Counted from the first letter of the stretch, positions 47,123-56,449 are shown. The stretch is 64,000 nucleotides of DNA from Geoalkalibacter subterraneus (GCF_000827125.1 NZ_CP010311.1:1674001-1738000), one strand, 5' to 3'. Numbers and translations are program-made. The notes: a model not told the origin generated them from the letters alone.

Positions 47123-48742
47123 ATGGATAATCCTCTCAAAGAAGTAAAAAGATACCTGCTGGTTGTTTACAAAAAAAGGTTTATATTTTTGTCCGTCGCC
47201 CTCATCGTGACATTGATGATCATCGTCGGCAGCTTTTTCATGACCAAAAAGTATGAAGCGACCAGTACCGTATTTATAGAACGCAACATGATCGATAGCC
47301 TGATGAAGGGGATTACCATCACACCCTCCATGAATGATCGAATCCGTGTGCTGCGGTACTATATGCTCAGCCGCGATATGGTGACAAGAACCCTCAAAGA
47401 TCTGGACATGGACCTGAAAGCAGAAAGTTCCGAGGCTTTTGACGCCATGGTGCAGAAATACCGCAATGCAACCAATATCAACATAAGGGGTGGAGATCTT
47501 TTCATCGTCTCCTTGAAGGACACAAATCCTGTTTTTGCCCGGGATTTCATCAATACCCTTGTAAACAAATATGTTGAGGAAAACGTCTCTGATAAACGGG
47601 AGGAAGCCTATGGCGCAGACCGCTTCATTGGTGAGCAACTCGGGTTTTTCAAAAATAAGCTTGATGACGCACAGAATGAAATTATCGCTTTCCGCCGCGA
47701 AAAAGGGATTTATTCCTCGGTTGATGAAGCGACCCTGATTGAGAACATAAAAAACAATGAGGAAGAGCTTGAGTGGTTGAAAAGCCAGAAAAATGAGATG
47801 CTTGCCACCATCTCCACGATCAGGCAGCAGTTGGAAATGATGAAAGGCCTGTCTGGTAATAATCCCATGGATTTTTCAATTGAAGAAACCTCCGGCGATC
47901 AGGGGGGGCGCATCGCTCAGCTTGAAGCGCGCCTTGAGCAGCTTCTCTACAATTACAATGAACAATATCCGGAAGTCGTGCGAATTAAAGCCCAGATCGA
48001 AGAATTGCGCCGCGCCCAAGAGGAGAAAGCCCCTGAAGCCGAACCCTCGCCGACTCAACATGCCGCCCAGACTGTCGATTCCTTTAATCCCCTGGAAGAT
48101 CCCATTTACGTCGATCTGAAAATGCGACTCAATGCCAAGGAGTCCGAGTTGCAGGCACTTGAGGCTCGCTTACGCGAAGTTCAATCAACAATCACGGCCA
48201 ATAAGGATAAGCTTGAGAATTATCCTCATGATATGAAAGTTCTGGCCGACCTTGAACGCACTAAAAGAACCTATCAGAATCTCTATGAGCAGCTCCTGCA
48301 GAGACAGGGTGTAACAGAAGTGTCCAAACAGATGGAAGTTGCCGACAAGACCACAACTTTCCGTATTGTCGACCCTGCTATCATCCCGACTCAACCCGTC
48401 AGTATCGATCGATTTAAGGTCATGGTTATGGGAATCTTTGCTGGTTTCGCTGCCGGGCTCGGTCTGGTGATTCTGATTGAGAAGCTTGACGGTAAATTTA
48501 AGGATCCTGAGCATCTCCGGGCACTCGGGGTTCCGATCCTGGTCGAAATCCCGACAATTAACAACCCGATCGAAACTGCCCGGATAAAACGGAGAAACAG
48601 CTTTAAATACCTGGCGGCCCTCAGCGGATATGCCTTGGTCGGCTGCTTTCTGGTGCATGATCTTCTGAATCTGGGAGTGATCGACCGGTTTATTTCCGAC
48701 ACGCACCTGGACCGATTTGTTTCTCAATTCATCAATTTCTGA
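47123..48742 (+). CDS. Wzz-type chain-length determinant of exosortase EPS loci
   Basis: A 539-residue inner-membrane protein with an N-terminal TM (about 20-42, FIFLSVALIVTLMIIVGSFF), a long coiled-coil periplasmic region (about 180-400) and a second TM (VMVMGIFAGFAAGLGLVIL), plus an extra C-terminal hydrophobic segment (AALSGYALVGCFLVHDLLNL). It controls polymer length together with the tyrosine kinase encoded next. AGGAAGTG precedes the ATG. Confidence 0.92.
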   Translation: MDNPLKEVKRYLLVVYKKRFIFLSVALIVTLMIIVGSFFMTKKYEATSTVFIERNMIDSLMKGITITPSMNDRIRVLRYYMLSRDMVTRTLKDLDMDLKAESSEAFDAMVQKYRNATNINIRGGDLFIVSLKDTNPVFARDFINTLVNKYVEENVSDKREEAYGADRFIGEQLGFFKNKLDDAQNEIIAFRREKGIYSSVDEATLIENIKNNEEELEWLKSQKNEMLATISTIRQQLEMMKGLSGNNPMDFSIEETSGDQGGRIAQLEARLEQLLYNYNEQYPEVVRIKAQIEELRRAQEEKAPEAEPSPTQHAAQTVDSFNPLEDPIYVDLKMRLNAKESELQALEARLREVQSTITANKDKLENYPHDMKVLADLERTKRTYQNLYEQLLQRQGVTEVSKQMEVADKTTTFRIVDPAIIPTQPVSIDRFKVMVMGIFAGFAAGLGLVILIEKLDGKFKDPEHLRALGVPILVEIPTINNPIETARIKRRNSFKYLAALSGYALVGCFLVHDLLNLGVIDRFISDTHLDRFVSQFINF

Positions 48743-48756
48743 AATGAAGGTATCTC

Positions 48757-49608
48757 ATGAGCCGTATAGAGAAAGCATTGGAAAAAGCTGCCAAGCAGCG
48801 TGAGAGCAGCGATCAAAAAAAAGACCATAAGGTCCGGGAAATCCCGACTCTGCGGAAAGAAGCTCCCGGTAAAGACTTCAGCGCTTTTGACGCGGTGCCG
48901 CACCCCCAGATTCAAAATCCATATCTGGTGACCGCCAATGACCGACACTCGCCGATCTCCGAACAGTACCGCAAGCTTAAATCCCTGCTTGTCAAAACCG
49001 CTAAAGGGCAGGACGGCCGGAATTCTCTTTTGATCACCAGCACCGTAGGGGGGGAGGGCAAGACGATCACCGCCCTTAATCTCGGCATCGCCCTGGCGCA
49101 GGAATATGATCACACCGTACTTCTGATTGAAGCCGACCTGCGGCGCCCGTCTATCATGAGCTATCTTGGCCTCGAAGGTGGAGTGGGCTTAACGGATTGC
49201 GTGCTCGACGGCATCGATGTAGGCAGTGCGCTGGTTAAGACCGGCATCGGCAAACTTGTTGTGCTGTCGGCCGGCCGGCCGGTTGAGGATCCTGTCGAGG
49301 TATTCTCCTCCTCACGCATGGCCGCAATTCTCGAAGAAGTCAAAAAGCGCTACAGCGACCGTTTTGTCATTGTCGACTCGACCCCGCTGCTGCCTTTCGC
49401 AGAAGGCTACATTCTGGCTAACCTGGTCGATTATGTGATGTTTGTCGCACGGCAGGACTACACTCCCTTTGACAAACTCAAGGAAGCGCTGGCTTCTCTC
49501 AAAAGCAACAATCTGCTTGGAGTCGTTTGCAATGACGTTGACAGCACCCTGGTCGGTAACGGGTATTACGGTTATTACGGCTACTATAATTACGCTAAAA
49601 AAGCGTAA
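48757..49608 (+). CDS. CpsD/CapB-type tyrosine autokinase
   Basis: A 283-residue P-loop BY-kinase cytoplasmic domain. Its start MSRIEKALEKAAKQRES is typical of the exosortase-linked subgroup. Walker A is STVGGEGKT, Walker A' is VLLIEADLRRPS and Walker B is FVIVDSTPL. The C-terminus is a tyrosine cluster (NGYYGYYGYYNYAKKA) for autophosphorylation. It works with the adjacent Wzz-type protein, 14 nt upstream, to control EPS polymerisation. Confidence 0.93.
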   Translation: MSRIEKALEKAAKQRESSDQKKDHKVREIPTLRKEAPGKDFSAFDAVPHPQIQNPYLVTANDRHSPISEQYRKLKSLLVKTAKGQDGRNSLLITSTVGGEGKTITALNLGIALAQEYDHTVLLIEADLRRPSIMSYLGLEGGVGLTDCVLDGIDVGSALVKTGIGKLVVLSAGRPVEDPVEVFSSSRMAAILEEVKKRYSDRFVIVDSTPLLPFAEGYILANLVDYVMFVARQDYTPFDKLKEALASLKSNNLLGVVCNDVDSTLVGNGYYGYYGYYNYAKKA

Positions 49609-49623
49609 TTGACTGGTTTGTAG

Positions 49624-49644
49624 GGGCAACCCGCCGGGTTGCCC
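49624..49644 (+). repeat. REP-like palindrome GGGCAACCC-GCC-GGGTTGCCC
   Basis: A 9-bp inverted repeat with a 3-nt loop, preceded by TAG; the same class as the elements at 46222 and 57606. It lies in the 85-nt gap after the kinase gene and may end or stabilise that mRNA. Confidence 0.75.
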
Positions 49645-49693
49645 TGCTCGGGAAACGCGTTCCGCTCCACTGTTCCATTGACGAAGGATTGAT

Positions 49694-51058
49694 ATGCAGA
49701 TGAAATTATGGATCCGTTTTTTTGCCTTGTCTCTTCTGCTGGCTTCAATGGCTTTGCCGTCAATTGTAAAAGCGGAATTTCGTCTGACGCCGTCACTCCT
49801 TGTCGGCGAAGAATACAATGACAATATCTATCTTGACGCGGAGGACGAAGAAAGCGATTTCATCACGACGATCAATCCCAGCCTCAACTTCTTCTGGAGC
49901 ACTAAGGTCGTTGATCTGAATCTCGATTGGGGCCTTCGTTTTCGCTACTACCTGAAAAACAGCGAAGAAAATGAGGACAGCCTCGATCAATCGCAGAGGG
50001 CGCGGCTCGATGCTCGCTTCAAGCTCATGCGCGATGTGCTCTTTCTGCACGTCTCAGATACCTACGAGCGTGTCACCATTGACGAAAGTGAAAAAGGGGC
50101 AATCGGCAACGACCTGGTCAACCTGACGGACTCCAACACCCTGCGTGTCAATCCCTATCTTCAGCTCGAGCCTTGGCGAACTGTCACCACCCGGCTGGAC
50201 TATATCTATGAGAATATCTGGTATGACGACCCTGAAGGGATCGACTCCGAAAGGCATGTCGCGCGGCTGACGGTTTCGAAAGAAATTTCCGCCAGAATAA
50301 CAGGGCGCATCACCGGATCTCATACCCTTTATCGGCCCAAATCCCGCGACGAAAGATATTTCGACGATTTTGATGACGCTCAGAAATATGACCGCAACGA
50401 CGCGACTGTCGGCCTGACTTATCGCGTCACCGACCGGTTGACTCTCGACGGTCATTACGGCAAAGCCTGGATCGAGTACAAAGACGTGGATGATCCGGTT
50501 CTTGATCCTGGCGGCGACAGAGATCCGCGCAATGGGGATGTTCTGGATGGCAGCTTGAGGGATTTTGGCGACCAGGAACTTGACCTTTGGGGTATCAACG
50601 CCCGCTACCAGCTGACAGAAGAAGTTTCGTTCGGGGGCGGCTACAACGTCACCACAAGCCACACCGTCAGCGAAGGGATGATCGAAACCGAAGGCGCCGA
50701 CGCCTTTCTGCAGTACGCCCGTCGCAACCGCATCGCACTGCGTGCTCACGCAACGACCAGCGATTACCTCACCCAGGAGCGCAAAGACGACTCCTGGGGC
50801 ATAGCCGTCGACGGCGACATCCCCTGGACCAACCGCATGGGGTTCGACTACCAACTGGCCTACACGGATTACGACAACGAAGACGCGATTGAAGGCGATG
50901 AACAATACAAGCGCTACGGCCTTCGCCTGGGATTTTATCGCGATATGAAGCTGGGACGCTTCCGCACGGGATATACCTACAACGAAAACGTCTCCGATGA
51001 CGACGACAACGACTACACCAACAATATCGTCTACGTGGAGATGCGGTTTACATTCTAG
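49694..51058 (+). CDS. exosortase/EPS-associated outer-membrane beta-barrel protein
   Basis: A 454-residue protein with a signal peptide (FFALSLLLASMALPSIVKAE) and a body of amphipathic strands (FRLTPSLLVGEEYNDNIYL, DLNLDWGLRFRYYLKN, RIALRAHATTSDYLTQERKD), ending in YVEMRFTF with a terminal Phe. The opening phrase LVGEEYNDNIYLDA is typical of the PEP-CTERM-associated barrel family. It probably helps EPS leave the cell. GAAGGATTG precedes the ATG. Confidence 0.88.
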   Translation: MQMKLWIRFFALSLLLASMALPSIVKAEFRLTPSLLVGEEYNDNIYLDAEDEESDFITTINPSLNFFWSTKVVDLNLDWGLRFRYYLKNSEENEDSLDQSQRARLDARFKLMRDVLFLHVSDTYERVTIDESEKGAIGNDLVNLTDSNTLRVNPYLQLEPWRTVTTRLDYIYENIWYDDPEGIDSERHVARLTVSKEISARITGRITGSHTLYRPKSRDERYFDDFDDAQKYDRNDATVGLTYRVTDRLTLDGHYGKAWIEYKDVDDPVLDPGGDRDPRNGDVLDGSLRDFGDQELDLWGINARYQLTEEVSFGGGYNVTTSHTVSEGMIETEGADAFLQYARRNRIALRAHATTSDYLTQERKDDSWGIAVDGDIPWTNRMGFDYQLAYTDYDNEDAIEGDEQYKRYGLRLGFYRDMKLGRFRTGYTYNENVSDDDDNDYTNNIVYVEMRFTF

Positions 51059-51068
51059 AAATTATTAC

Positions 51069-51307
51069 GCCACTAAGACTCGAAGATCGCAAAGAAAATC
51101 ATATATTTTAAAAAGTGCCACTAAGACACAAAGGCACAAAGAACAACTCAAATGTGGGAGCGGCTTCAGCCGCGAAAAGGTTCTTTGATTGCTCAACCCT
51201 GAAGTGCCTTTGTTTTTCTCGGAGTCTTCGAAACTTAGTGGCTTTATACAAGTGTTCAGAATTTTTAGACTTTTAGCATTTCTTGGTGTTCTTAGAGTCT
51301 TAGTGGC
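51069..51307. repeat. nested inverted-arm repeat cluster (CACTAAGAC family) with a REP core
   Basis: Outer arms GCCACTAAGACTCGAAG (51069) and CTTAGAGTCTTAGTGGC (to 51307) are inverted. Inside them lie a second left arm GCCACTAAGACACAAAGG (around 51118) and right arm AACTTAGTGGC (around 51232). The centre carries GGGAGCGGCTTCAGCCGCGA, a REP-like hairpin. Arms are built from roughly 8-nt units (ACAAAGGC/ACAAAGAA). No gene fits in this 268-nt gap. Confidence 0.8.
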
Positions 51308-51326
51308 TCGTTGAAATAAGGTTTTT

Positions 51327-52487
51327 ATGTACGAAAAATTCTTCAATTTTGATTGCAAACCCTTCGATCTGGTTCCCAACCCCCGGTTCCTCTTTCTGAG
51401 CCAGTCGCATCGTAAAGCGATCAATTACATGCGCTACGGGATTCAGGAGCGAGCGGGGTTTATCCTGTTTACCGGCGAGGTCGGCTCCGGCAAGACCACC
51501 ATCCTGCGCGATCTGATTCACAACATCGATCCTGATATGTTGGTCTCCATGGTCTTCAATACCCGGGTCGATGCCCAGCAGCTGCTCGGCATGATCAACG
51601 AGGATTTCGGGCTCGATGTTGATGGAAGGGACAAACGCACCCTTCTTCGGGATCTCAACGATTTTCTCATTGAACAGCATGCAAACAATATGCGTCCCAT
51701 CATCATCATCGATGAAGCGCAGAATCTGTGCTCCGAGGCCCTTGAAGAAATCCGCCTCATCTCCAATCTCGAAACCGAAAATCACAAACTGGTGCAGATC
51801 ATCCTGGTCGGCCAACCCGAACTCAGAGCGTTGATCAACAATCCGGCCCTGCGCCAGCTCCGCCAGCGTATCGGGGTCAACTGCCACCTCAATCCACTGA
51901 CACGCGAAGAAACCGAGGCCTACGTCTTTCACCGCCTTGAAGTGGCCGGCAACCGTGACGCCGTGAGCTTTCACGACGAAGCTTTCGATGTCATTTACTT
52001 CTACAGCAAGGGGATTCCGCGCCTGGTCAATGTTTTCTGCGATTTCATCCTGCTGGCCGCCTATGTCGAGGAAACCCGCGACATGACCCGCGAGCTGGTC
52101 GAAGACGTCGTCGGCGACGTGGCCTGGAAGGAGAATGTAGCCGCTCCGCAGGAGACGAATCATTCAATTGAAACCTCCGGGAACTCTGTCGCCGGCGAAG
52201 TGTTTCGCAAGCTTTCCCTCATCGAGAACAATATCCTCAAGATCAGCCGTGCGACAGATGATCTTTCCGCCATGCATAAAAAAGGGCAGACCTTCTCCGG
52301 CATGTTTCAGGAGATGGAAAAACAGGGACGGCAGCTTGAACAGCTTCAGGAATGCATGAATCGCATCGAAAAAATTCTGGCGGACGATGCTGAAGATGTT
52401 TCACAGATCGCAGCAGAGCAAAAAAGTAAGGTCGTCAATTTCAAACAGCCTGAAAAGCAAGGGCTGTTTTCCAGGATTTTTGGGTAA
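51327..52487 (+). CDS. ExeA-like AAA ATPase of exosortase EPS loci
   Basis: A 386-residue protein with Walker A FTGEVGSGKTTI, Walker B PIIIIDEAQNL and sensor-like QIILVGQPELR, as in GspA/ExeA-type ATPases. The N-terminus MYEKFFNFDCKPFDLVPNP is the hallmark of the exosortase-associated group. The C-terminal 110 residues are charged and coiled-coil-like (MFQEMEKQGRQLEQLQECMN). It is 3 nt upstream of the deacetylase gene. It may energise or organise EPS export. Confidence 0.92.
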   Translation: MYEKFFNFDCKPFDLVPNPRFLFLSQSHRKAINYMRYGIQERAGFILFTGEVGSGKTTILRDLIHNIDPDMLVSMVFNTRVDAQQLLGMINEDFGLDVDGRDKRTLLRDLNDFLIEQHANNMRPIIIIDEAQNLCSEALEEIRLISNLETENHKLVQIILVGQPELRALINNPALRQLRQRIGVNCHLNPLTREETEAYVFHRLEVAGNRDAVSFHDEAFDVIYFYSKGIPRLVNVFCDFILLAAYVEETRDMTRELVEDVVGDVAWKENVAAPQETNHSIETSGNSVAGEVFRKLSLIENNILKISRATDDLSAMHKKGQTFSGMFQEMEKQGRQLEQLQECMNRIEKILADDAEDVSQIAAEQKSKVVNFKQPEKQGLFSRIFG

Positions 52488-52490
52488 GCC

Positions 52491-53372
52491 ATGGCTATCG
52501 CGAATTATCTCAGCATCGATGTCGAGGATTATTTCCAGGTCAGCGCCTTCGAACGGGTTTCGCCGCCGGACAACTGGCACAACCAGCCGTTCCGTGCCGA
52601 GCGCAACACGTCGCTGGTGCTGGATATCCTGGCTGAAAAGCAAACCCGCGCGACCTTTTTCGTCCTTGGCTGGATCGCCCGCAAGTGCCCCTCACTGGTC
52701 AAAAAAATATCCGCCGCCGGGCATGAAATCGCCAGTCACGGTTTTGGCCACCGTCGCGTTTCAACCCAGGATCGCACCGTTTTTCGCAAGGATGTGCGTG
52801 ACAGCAAAAAGATCCTGGAAGATCTGTCCGGGCAGCAGGTGCTGGGCTATCGCGCACCCAGTTATTCCATCAGCCACAAAACCCTGTGGGCCTACGATGA
52901 GCTGCATGAGGCCGGGTATGTCTATGACTCCAGCGTGTTCCCCGTCCAGCACGATTTTTACGGCATTCCCGACTGGCCGCGTTTTGCTTTTGAGGTCGGA
53001 AAACAGGCCGACGGCGACTGGTGCCCCCTGGAATCGCAGATCGAAACACAAACCGGGATGAAGGAATTCCCTATCTCTACCCTGCGCATCGGAAAACGCA
53101 ACCTGCCCATCGCAGGCGGCGGCTACTTTCGCCTGTTCCCTTACGCGGTAACCCGATGGGGCCTGCAGCGCATCAATAAATCCGAAAAAAAACCCTTCGT
53201 TTTCTACCTTCACCCCTGGGAGTTCGACCCCCAGCAACCCCGCATGAACGGGGCGGGGTGGAAAAGCAACTTCAGGCACTACCTCAATCTGCACAAGACC
53301 GAAGGGCGTTTTCGGCGGCTGCTCGATGATTTCAAATTCTGTCCGATAGGGGATGAGATAAAGGCACTTTAA
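52491..53372 (+). CDS. polysaccharide deacetylase, exosortase-linked subgroup
   Basis: A 293-residue NodB-like carbohydrate esterase with YLSIDVEDYFQVSAFE (catalytic and metal Asp), the metal motif HEIASHGFGHRRVS and GYRAPSYSIS. The C-terminal extension (FYLHPWEFDPQQPRM) is the DUF3473 type seen in exosortase loci. It probably deacetylates EPS sugars. It is translated directly after the ATPase gene. Confidence 0.93.
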   Translation: MAIANYLSIDVEDYFQVSAFERVSPPDNWHNQPFRAERNTSLVLDILAEKQTRATFFVLGWIARKCPSLVKKISAAGHEIASHGFGHRRVSTQDRTVFRKDVRDSKKILEDLSGQQVLGYRAPSYSISHKTLWAYDELHEAGYVYDSSVFPVQHDFYGIPDWPRFAFEVGKQADGDWCPLESQIETQTGMKEFPISTLRIGKRNLPIAGGGYFRLFPYAVTRWGLQRINKSEKKPFVFYLHPWEFDPQQPRMNGAGWKSNFRHYLNLHKTEGRFRRLLDDFKFCPIGDEIKAL

Positions 53373-53384
53373 AATCAAAAGCAT

Positions 53385-53545
53385 TTGCCTCGAAGACACG
53401 AAGAAGAGACAAAAGGCAAGGCTCAAAAAAACAAAACTTCTGGTGTTTTTCTTAGCGGACTTTGTGTCTCAGTGGCAAACTGCATGATTTTAGCCAGACT
53501 TTTCTGGGTTTTCTTGGTGAACTTCGAGTCTTAGTGGCAAACAAA
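53385..53545. repeat. inverted-arm repeat cluster before the FemAB gene
   Basis: The left arm CTCGAAGACACGAAGAAGAG (from about 53391) faces right arms CTTTGTGTCTCAGTGGCAAA (about 53460) and CTTCGAGTCTTAGTGGCAAA (about 53524). These are the same 8-nt-unit families as at 51069 and 59004. No gene is present in the gap. Confidence 0.75.
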
Positions 53546-53552
53546 AGGCTTT

Positions 53553-54581
53553 ATGAATATCAGAACATACCAAAATACAGACCGCCAACCCTGGGACGAC
53601 TACGTTATGTCCCACCCCAACGGCACCGTCTTTCACCTGACGCAATGGAAACAGGTCGTCGAAGAAGCCTTCGGGCATCCGAGTTTTTACCTGCTCGCCG
53701 AAAACGGGCAGGGGGGGATTGTCGGTATTCTGCCCATGTTCCAGATCAAAAGCCGACTGTTCGGCAACTTCATGGTCTCCGTACCCTTTGCTGAACTCGG
53801 CGGTCCACTGGCGGATTCGCCCTTTGTCCTTGATCGCTTGCTCGACCAAGCGCAATCCGTCGCCAGAGACCAGGGTGTCGATTATCTCGAAATGAAAAAC
53901 GCCGACTCAGCCGGCGACTACCCGACCAAGGATCTCTATTTCAACTTCAGCAAAGAGCTTGACCCCGATCCTGAGGTCAACATGGCCGCTATCCCCCGCA
54001 AGCAGCGTGCCATGGTGCGAAAGGGGATCAAGAGCGGCCTCACGCACGAACTCGGCCACCATCTGCTGCCCGAGTTCTACGAATTGATGGCCCGCAGCTA
54101 CCACAGCCTCGGCACGCCCATTTTCCCGCAGCACTTCTTCGGCAAGTTTCTCGAAGTCTTCGGGGATAAGTCGGATCTGCTGGTTGTGCGCAGCTCCGAA
54201 AAGGAGCCCGTCGCAGGGGTGCTGACCTTCTATTACAAAGACCGGGTCATGCCCTTTTACGCCGGCTCCCGCATCGAAGCCCGCGCCCTCGCGCCCAACG
54301 ACTACATGTACTGGCAGCTCATGAAAGACGGTTGCGAACGCGGCTACAAGGTGTTCGACTACGGCCGCAGCAAAGCCGACACCGGCTCATTCAGCTTCAA
54401 AAAGCACTGGGGCTTCGAACCCCGCCAGCTCGCATACCAGTATGTGCTGATCAAGGCCCAGGAAATGCCGAACCTCAGCCCGACCAACCCGAAGTATCAT
54501 AAGAAGATCGAACTCTGGCGCAAAATGCCGTACCCGATGACAAAAATCCTCGGGCCGCCTTTGGCGAAGTACCTGGCATAA
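53553..54581 (+). CDS. FemAB-like aminoacyltransferase-fold protein of exosortase loci
   Basis: A 342-residue GNAT/FemAB-related protein. Its start NIRTYQNTDRQPWDDYVMSH, QWKQVVEEAFGH, and C-terminal FDYGRSKADTGSFSFKKHWG are typical of the exosortase-associated FemAB group. It probably transfers an aminoacyl or acyl group to the polymer or its precursor; the real reaction is unknown. AAAGG precedes the ATG. Confidence 0.9.
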   Translation: MNIRTYQNTDRQPWDDYVMSHPNGTVFHLTQWKQVVEEAFGHPSFYLLAENGQGGIVGILPMFQIKSRLFGNFMVSVPFAELGGPLADSPFVLDRLLDQAQSVARDQGVDYLEMKNADSAGDYPTKDLYFNFSKELDPDPEVNMAAIPRKQRAMVRKGIKSGLTHELGHHLLPEFYELMARSYHSLGTPIFPQHFFGKFLEVFGDKSDLLVVRSSEKEPVAGVLTFYYKDRVMPFYAGSRIEARALAPNDYMYWQLMKDGCERGYKVFDYGRSKADTGSFSFKKHWGFEPRQLAYQYVLIKAQEMPNLSPTNPKYHKKIELWRKMPYPMTKILGPPLAKYLA

Positions 54582-54585
54582 AAGC

Positions 54586-54611
54586 GACAGGATTAACAGG
54601 ATTTACAGGAT
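54586..54611 (+). repeat. family A left arm (GACAGGATT-AACAGGATT-TACAGGAT)
   Basis: Three 9-nt units immediately upstream of the GxxExxY gene, 4 nt from its ATG, so the arm supplies the AGGA part of its ribosome site. Confidence 0.9.
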
Positions 54612-54614
54612 GAA

Positions 54615-55049
54615 ATGATAATGGAATTTTCTGATATTACTGAGGAAATTATAGGATGTGCATATAGAGTTTACTCTGTTTTGGGGTTCGGATTTCTGGA
54701 AAGTGTATATGAAAAGTCACTTGCTGTTGAATTTGACAAAGTCGGTCTGAAAGCAAATTTTCAAAAACCTATTGATGTTTTTTACAAAGGTCAGAATGTT
54801 GGAAACTTTATCGCCGATGTGTTGGTCGAGGATAACGTGATTGTGGAATTGAAGTCTGTCAGAGGATTGACTAAAAGCCATGAAGTGCAAATTGTCAATT
54901 ATCTTGCAGCCACACAAAAGCCTGTGGGGCTACTGATCAATTTCGGCGAAAATCGTGTTGACATAAAACGAAAGGTTTGGAAATTGCCAAAATTCTCTGA
55001 TTTCCATCCAGTCAATCCTGTTAATCCTGTCAGAGGTTTTGAGGTTTGA
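54615..55049 (+). CDS. GxxExxY protein (PD-(D/E)XK nuclease-like)
   Basis: A 144-residue protein with the naming motif GFGFLESVYEKSL and a PD-(D/E)XK-like site FIADVLVEDN ... VIVELKSV (Asp, Glu-x-Lys). Biochemical function is unknown. By eye its base composition is more A+T-rich than the EPS genes around it. It sits between inverted family A arms (54586-54611 and 55006-55031), and the right arm encodes its tail HPVNPVNPV. It overlaps the next gene's TTG start by 4 nt. It separates two otherwise adjacent EPS genes, which suggests insertion. Confidence 0.85.
   Translation: MIMEFSDITEEIIGCAYRVYSVLGFGFLESVYEKSLAVEFDKVGLKANFQKPIDVFYKGQNVGNFIADVLVEDNVIVELKSVRGLTKSHEVQIVNYLAATQKPVGLLINFGENRVDIKRKVWKLPKFSDFHPVNPVNPVRGFEV
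55006..55031 (-). repeat. family A right arm inside the GxxExxY gene end
   Basis: ATCCAGTCAATCCTGTTAAT followed by CCTGTC, the inverse of the left arm at 54586. It is in frame within the gene and codes its last residues. Confidence 0.9.
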
Positions 55050-56323
55050 AGATCTTATATATCTGCCATCGCATCCCATACCCCCCCAACAAGGGCGACA
55101 AGATCCGGTCGTTCAACGAGGTCAAATACCTCGCCGAAAACCACGACCTCTACCTTGCCTTTCTGGTCGACGATCCGGCGGACGTCAAGAATGTCGATCC
55201 GCTGCGGAAATATTGCGTCGATCTGGCCTGGGAGGAGGTCGATCCGCGGCAGCAGAAAATTAAAGCCGCGCCTCACATGTTGCTCGGTAAACCATTGAGT
55301 CTTCCGTACTTTTACTCTTCAAGTCTTCAGCGGAAGATTGATCAATGGGCTGGCGCCGTCGACTTTGATGCCGTCGTCTGTTTTTCCGGCCCCATGGCGG
55401 AGTATGTGTTCAAGAGCAACACTCTCAAAAGAGAATCAGGCAAAGCGCCGCGTCTCGTCATGGACTTCTGCGATGTCGACTCCGACAAATGGGGACAGTT
55501 TTCCAGGGAAGGCAAATTTCCCATGAACATCGTCTACGGGCTGGAGCAGAAGCGCCTGCTGGCCTACGAGGCGAAGGTCAACCGAGAATTTGACTGCAGC
55601 ATTCTCGTCACCGAAAACGAAGCGCACCTGTTCAAAACCCTTGTCCCCGAAGCCCGCAATGTCGAGGTCGTCGGCAACGGCGTCGATTTCAAATTTTTCA
55701 ACCCGGAGGCTGTCCCCGGCAATACCGTCGACACCACCATCGATGGCCCTACATCGGCGTCCCCCCAGACGGGTGATCACCGGGATGACGCCCCCCGTAC
55801 GGAACCCATGCATCTCGTTTTCACCGGTGCCATGGACTACCACGCCAACGTCGACGCCGTGACCTGGTTCTGCCGCGACATTCTGCCGATCATCCGTGAA
55901 TCCGGCATCGATGTGGAATTCTACATCGTCGGCGGCCGTCCCACCCCGGCGGTGAAGGCACTTGAACAGGTTCCCGGGGTCACGGTGACCGGCTTTGTCG
56001 ACGATATCCGCACCTGGTATGCCCAGGCCGATGTCTGTGTTCTCCCCATGCGCCTTGGGCGCGGCGTTCAGAACAAGGTCCTTGAAGCCATGGCCATGCA
56101 GCGCCCCGTCGTCACCACCACCAAGGCCGCCGAAGGCGTCAGCGCAAAAGATCTGCAGCATCTTCTGGTCGCCGACAGCCCCGAAGATATCGCCAGATCC
56201 GTCATCGAACTCTGCAAAAACCCCAACGCCCGCACTCAACTGGGAGAGGCGGGGAGAACGTTCGTGACGGAGAATTTCGACTGGAAACGCAATATGGAAA
56301 AGCTGGAAGAGCTTTTGAAATGA
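55046..56323 (+). CDS. glycosyltransferase, exosortase A-associated (Stp1-type)
   Basis: A 425-residue GT-B glycosyltransferase starting at TTG 55046 (MKILYICHRIPYPPNKGDKI, the subgroup's start). Acceptor-domain features include SFNEVKYLAENHDLYL, and donor-domain features include LVFTGAMDYHANVDAVTWF and VCVLPMRLGRGVQNKVLEAM. A Thr/Asp/Pro-rich stretch of about 30 residues (around 232-258) between the two domains looks like an insertion. It adds a sugar to the EPS unit; specificity is unknown. Confidence 0.9.
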   Translation: MKILYICHRIPYPPNKGDKIRSFNEVKYLAENHDLYLAFLVDDPADVKNVDPLRKYCVDLAWEEVDPRQQKIKAAPHMLLGKPLSLPYFYSSSLQRKIDQWAGAVDFDAVVCFSGPMAEYVFKSNTLKRESGKAPRLVMDFCDVDSDKWGQFSREGKFPMNIVYGLEQKRLLAYEAKVNREFDCSILVTENEAHLFKTLVPEARNVEVVGNGVDFKFFNPEAVPGNTVDTTIDGPTSASPQTGDHRDDAPRTEPMHLVFTGAMDYHANVDAVTWFCRDILPIIRESGIDVEFYIVGGRPTPAVKALEQVPGVTVTGFVDDIRTWYAQADVCVLPMRLGRGVQNKVLEAMAMQRPVVTTTKAAEGVSAKDLQHLLVADSPEDIARSVIELCKNPNARTQLGEAGRTFVTENFDWKRNMEKLEELLK

Positions 56324-56329
56324 AAAATC

Positions 56330-56408
56330 GACAGGATGAACAGGATATTTTAAAAGAACAGACTTTTTGGTTTTTGGTCTTATCCAGTCAATCCTGTTAA
56401 TCCCGTCA
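56330..56408. repeat. family A element, complete copy
   Basis: Left arm GACAGGATGAACAGGATAT (56330-56348), spacer, right arm ATCCAGTCAATCCTG... ending at 56408. At 79 nt it is the size of the six copies further right. Confidence 0.85.
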
Positions 56409-56449
56409 GAGGTTTTTTTGATTATGGCGATGTTTGAAAGTTTTGAATC

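Noticed and set aside
54586-55031. Insertion sequence around the GxxExxY gene
   Set aside because: No transposase motif and no clear target-site duplication; described as a repeat-framed gene instead.
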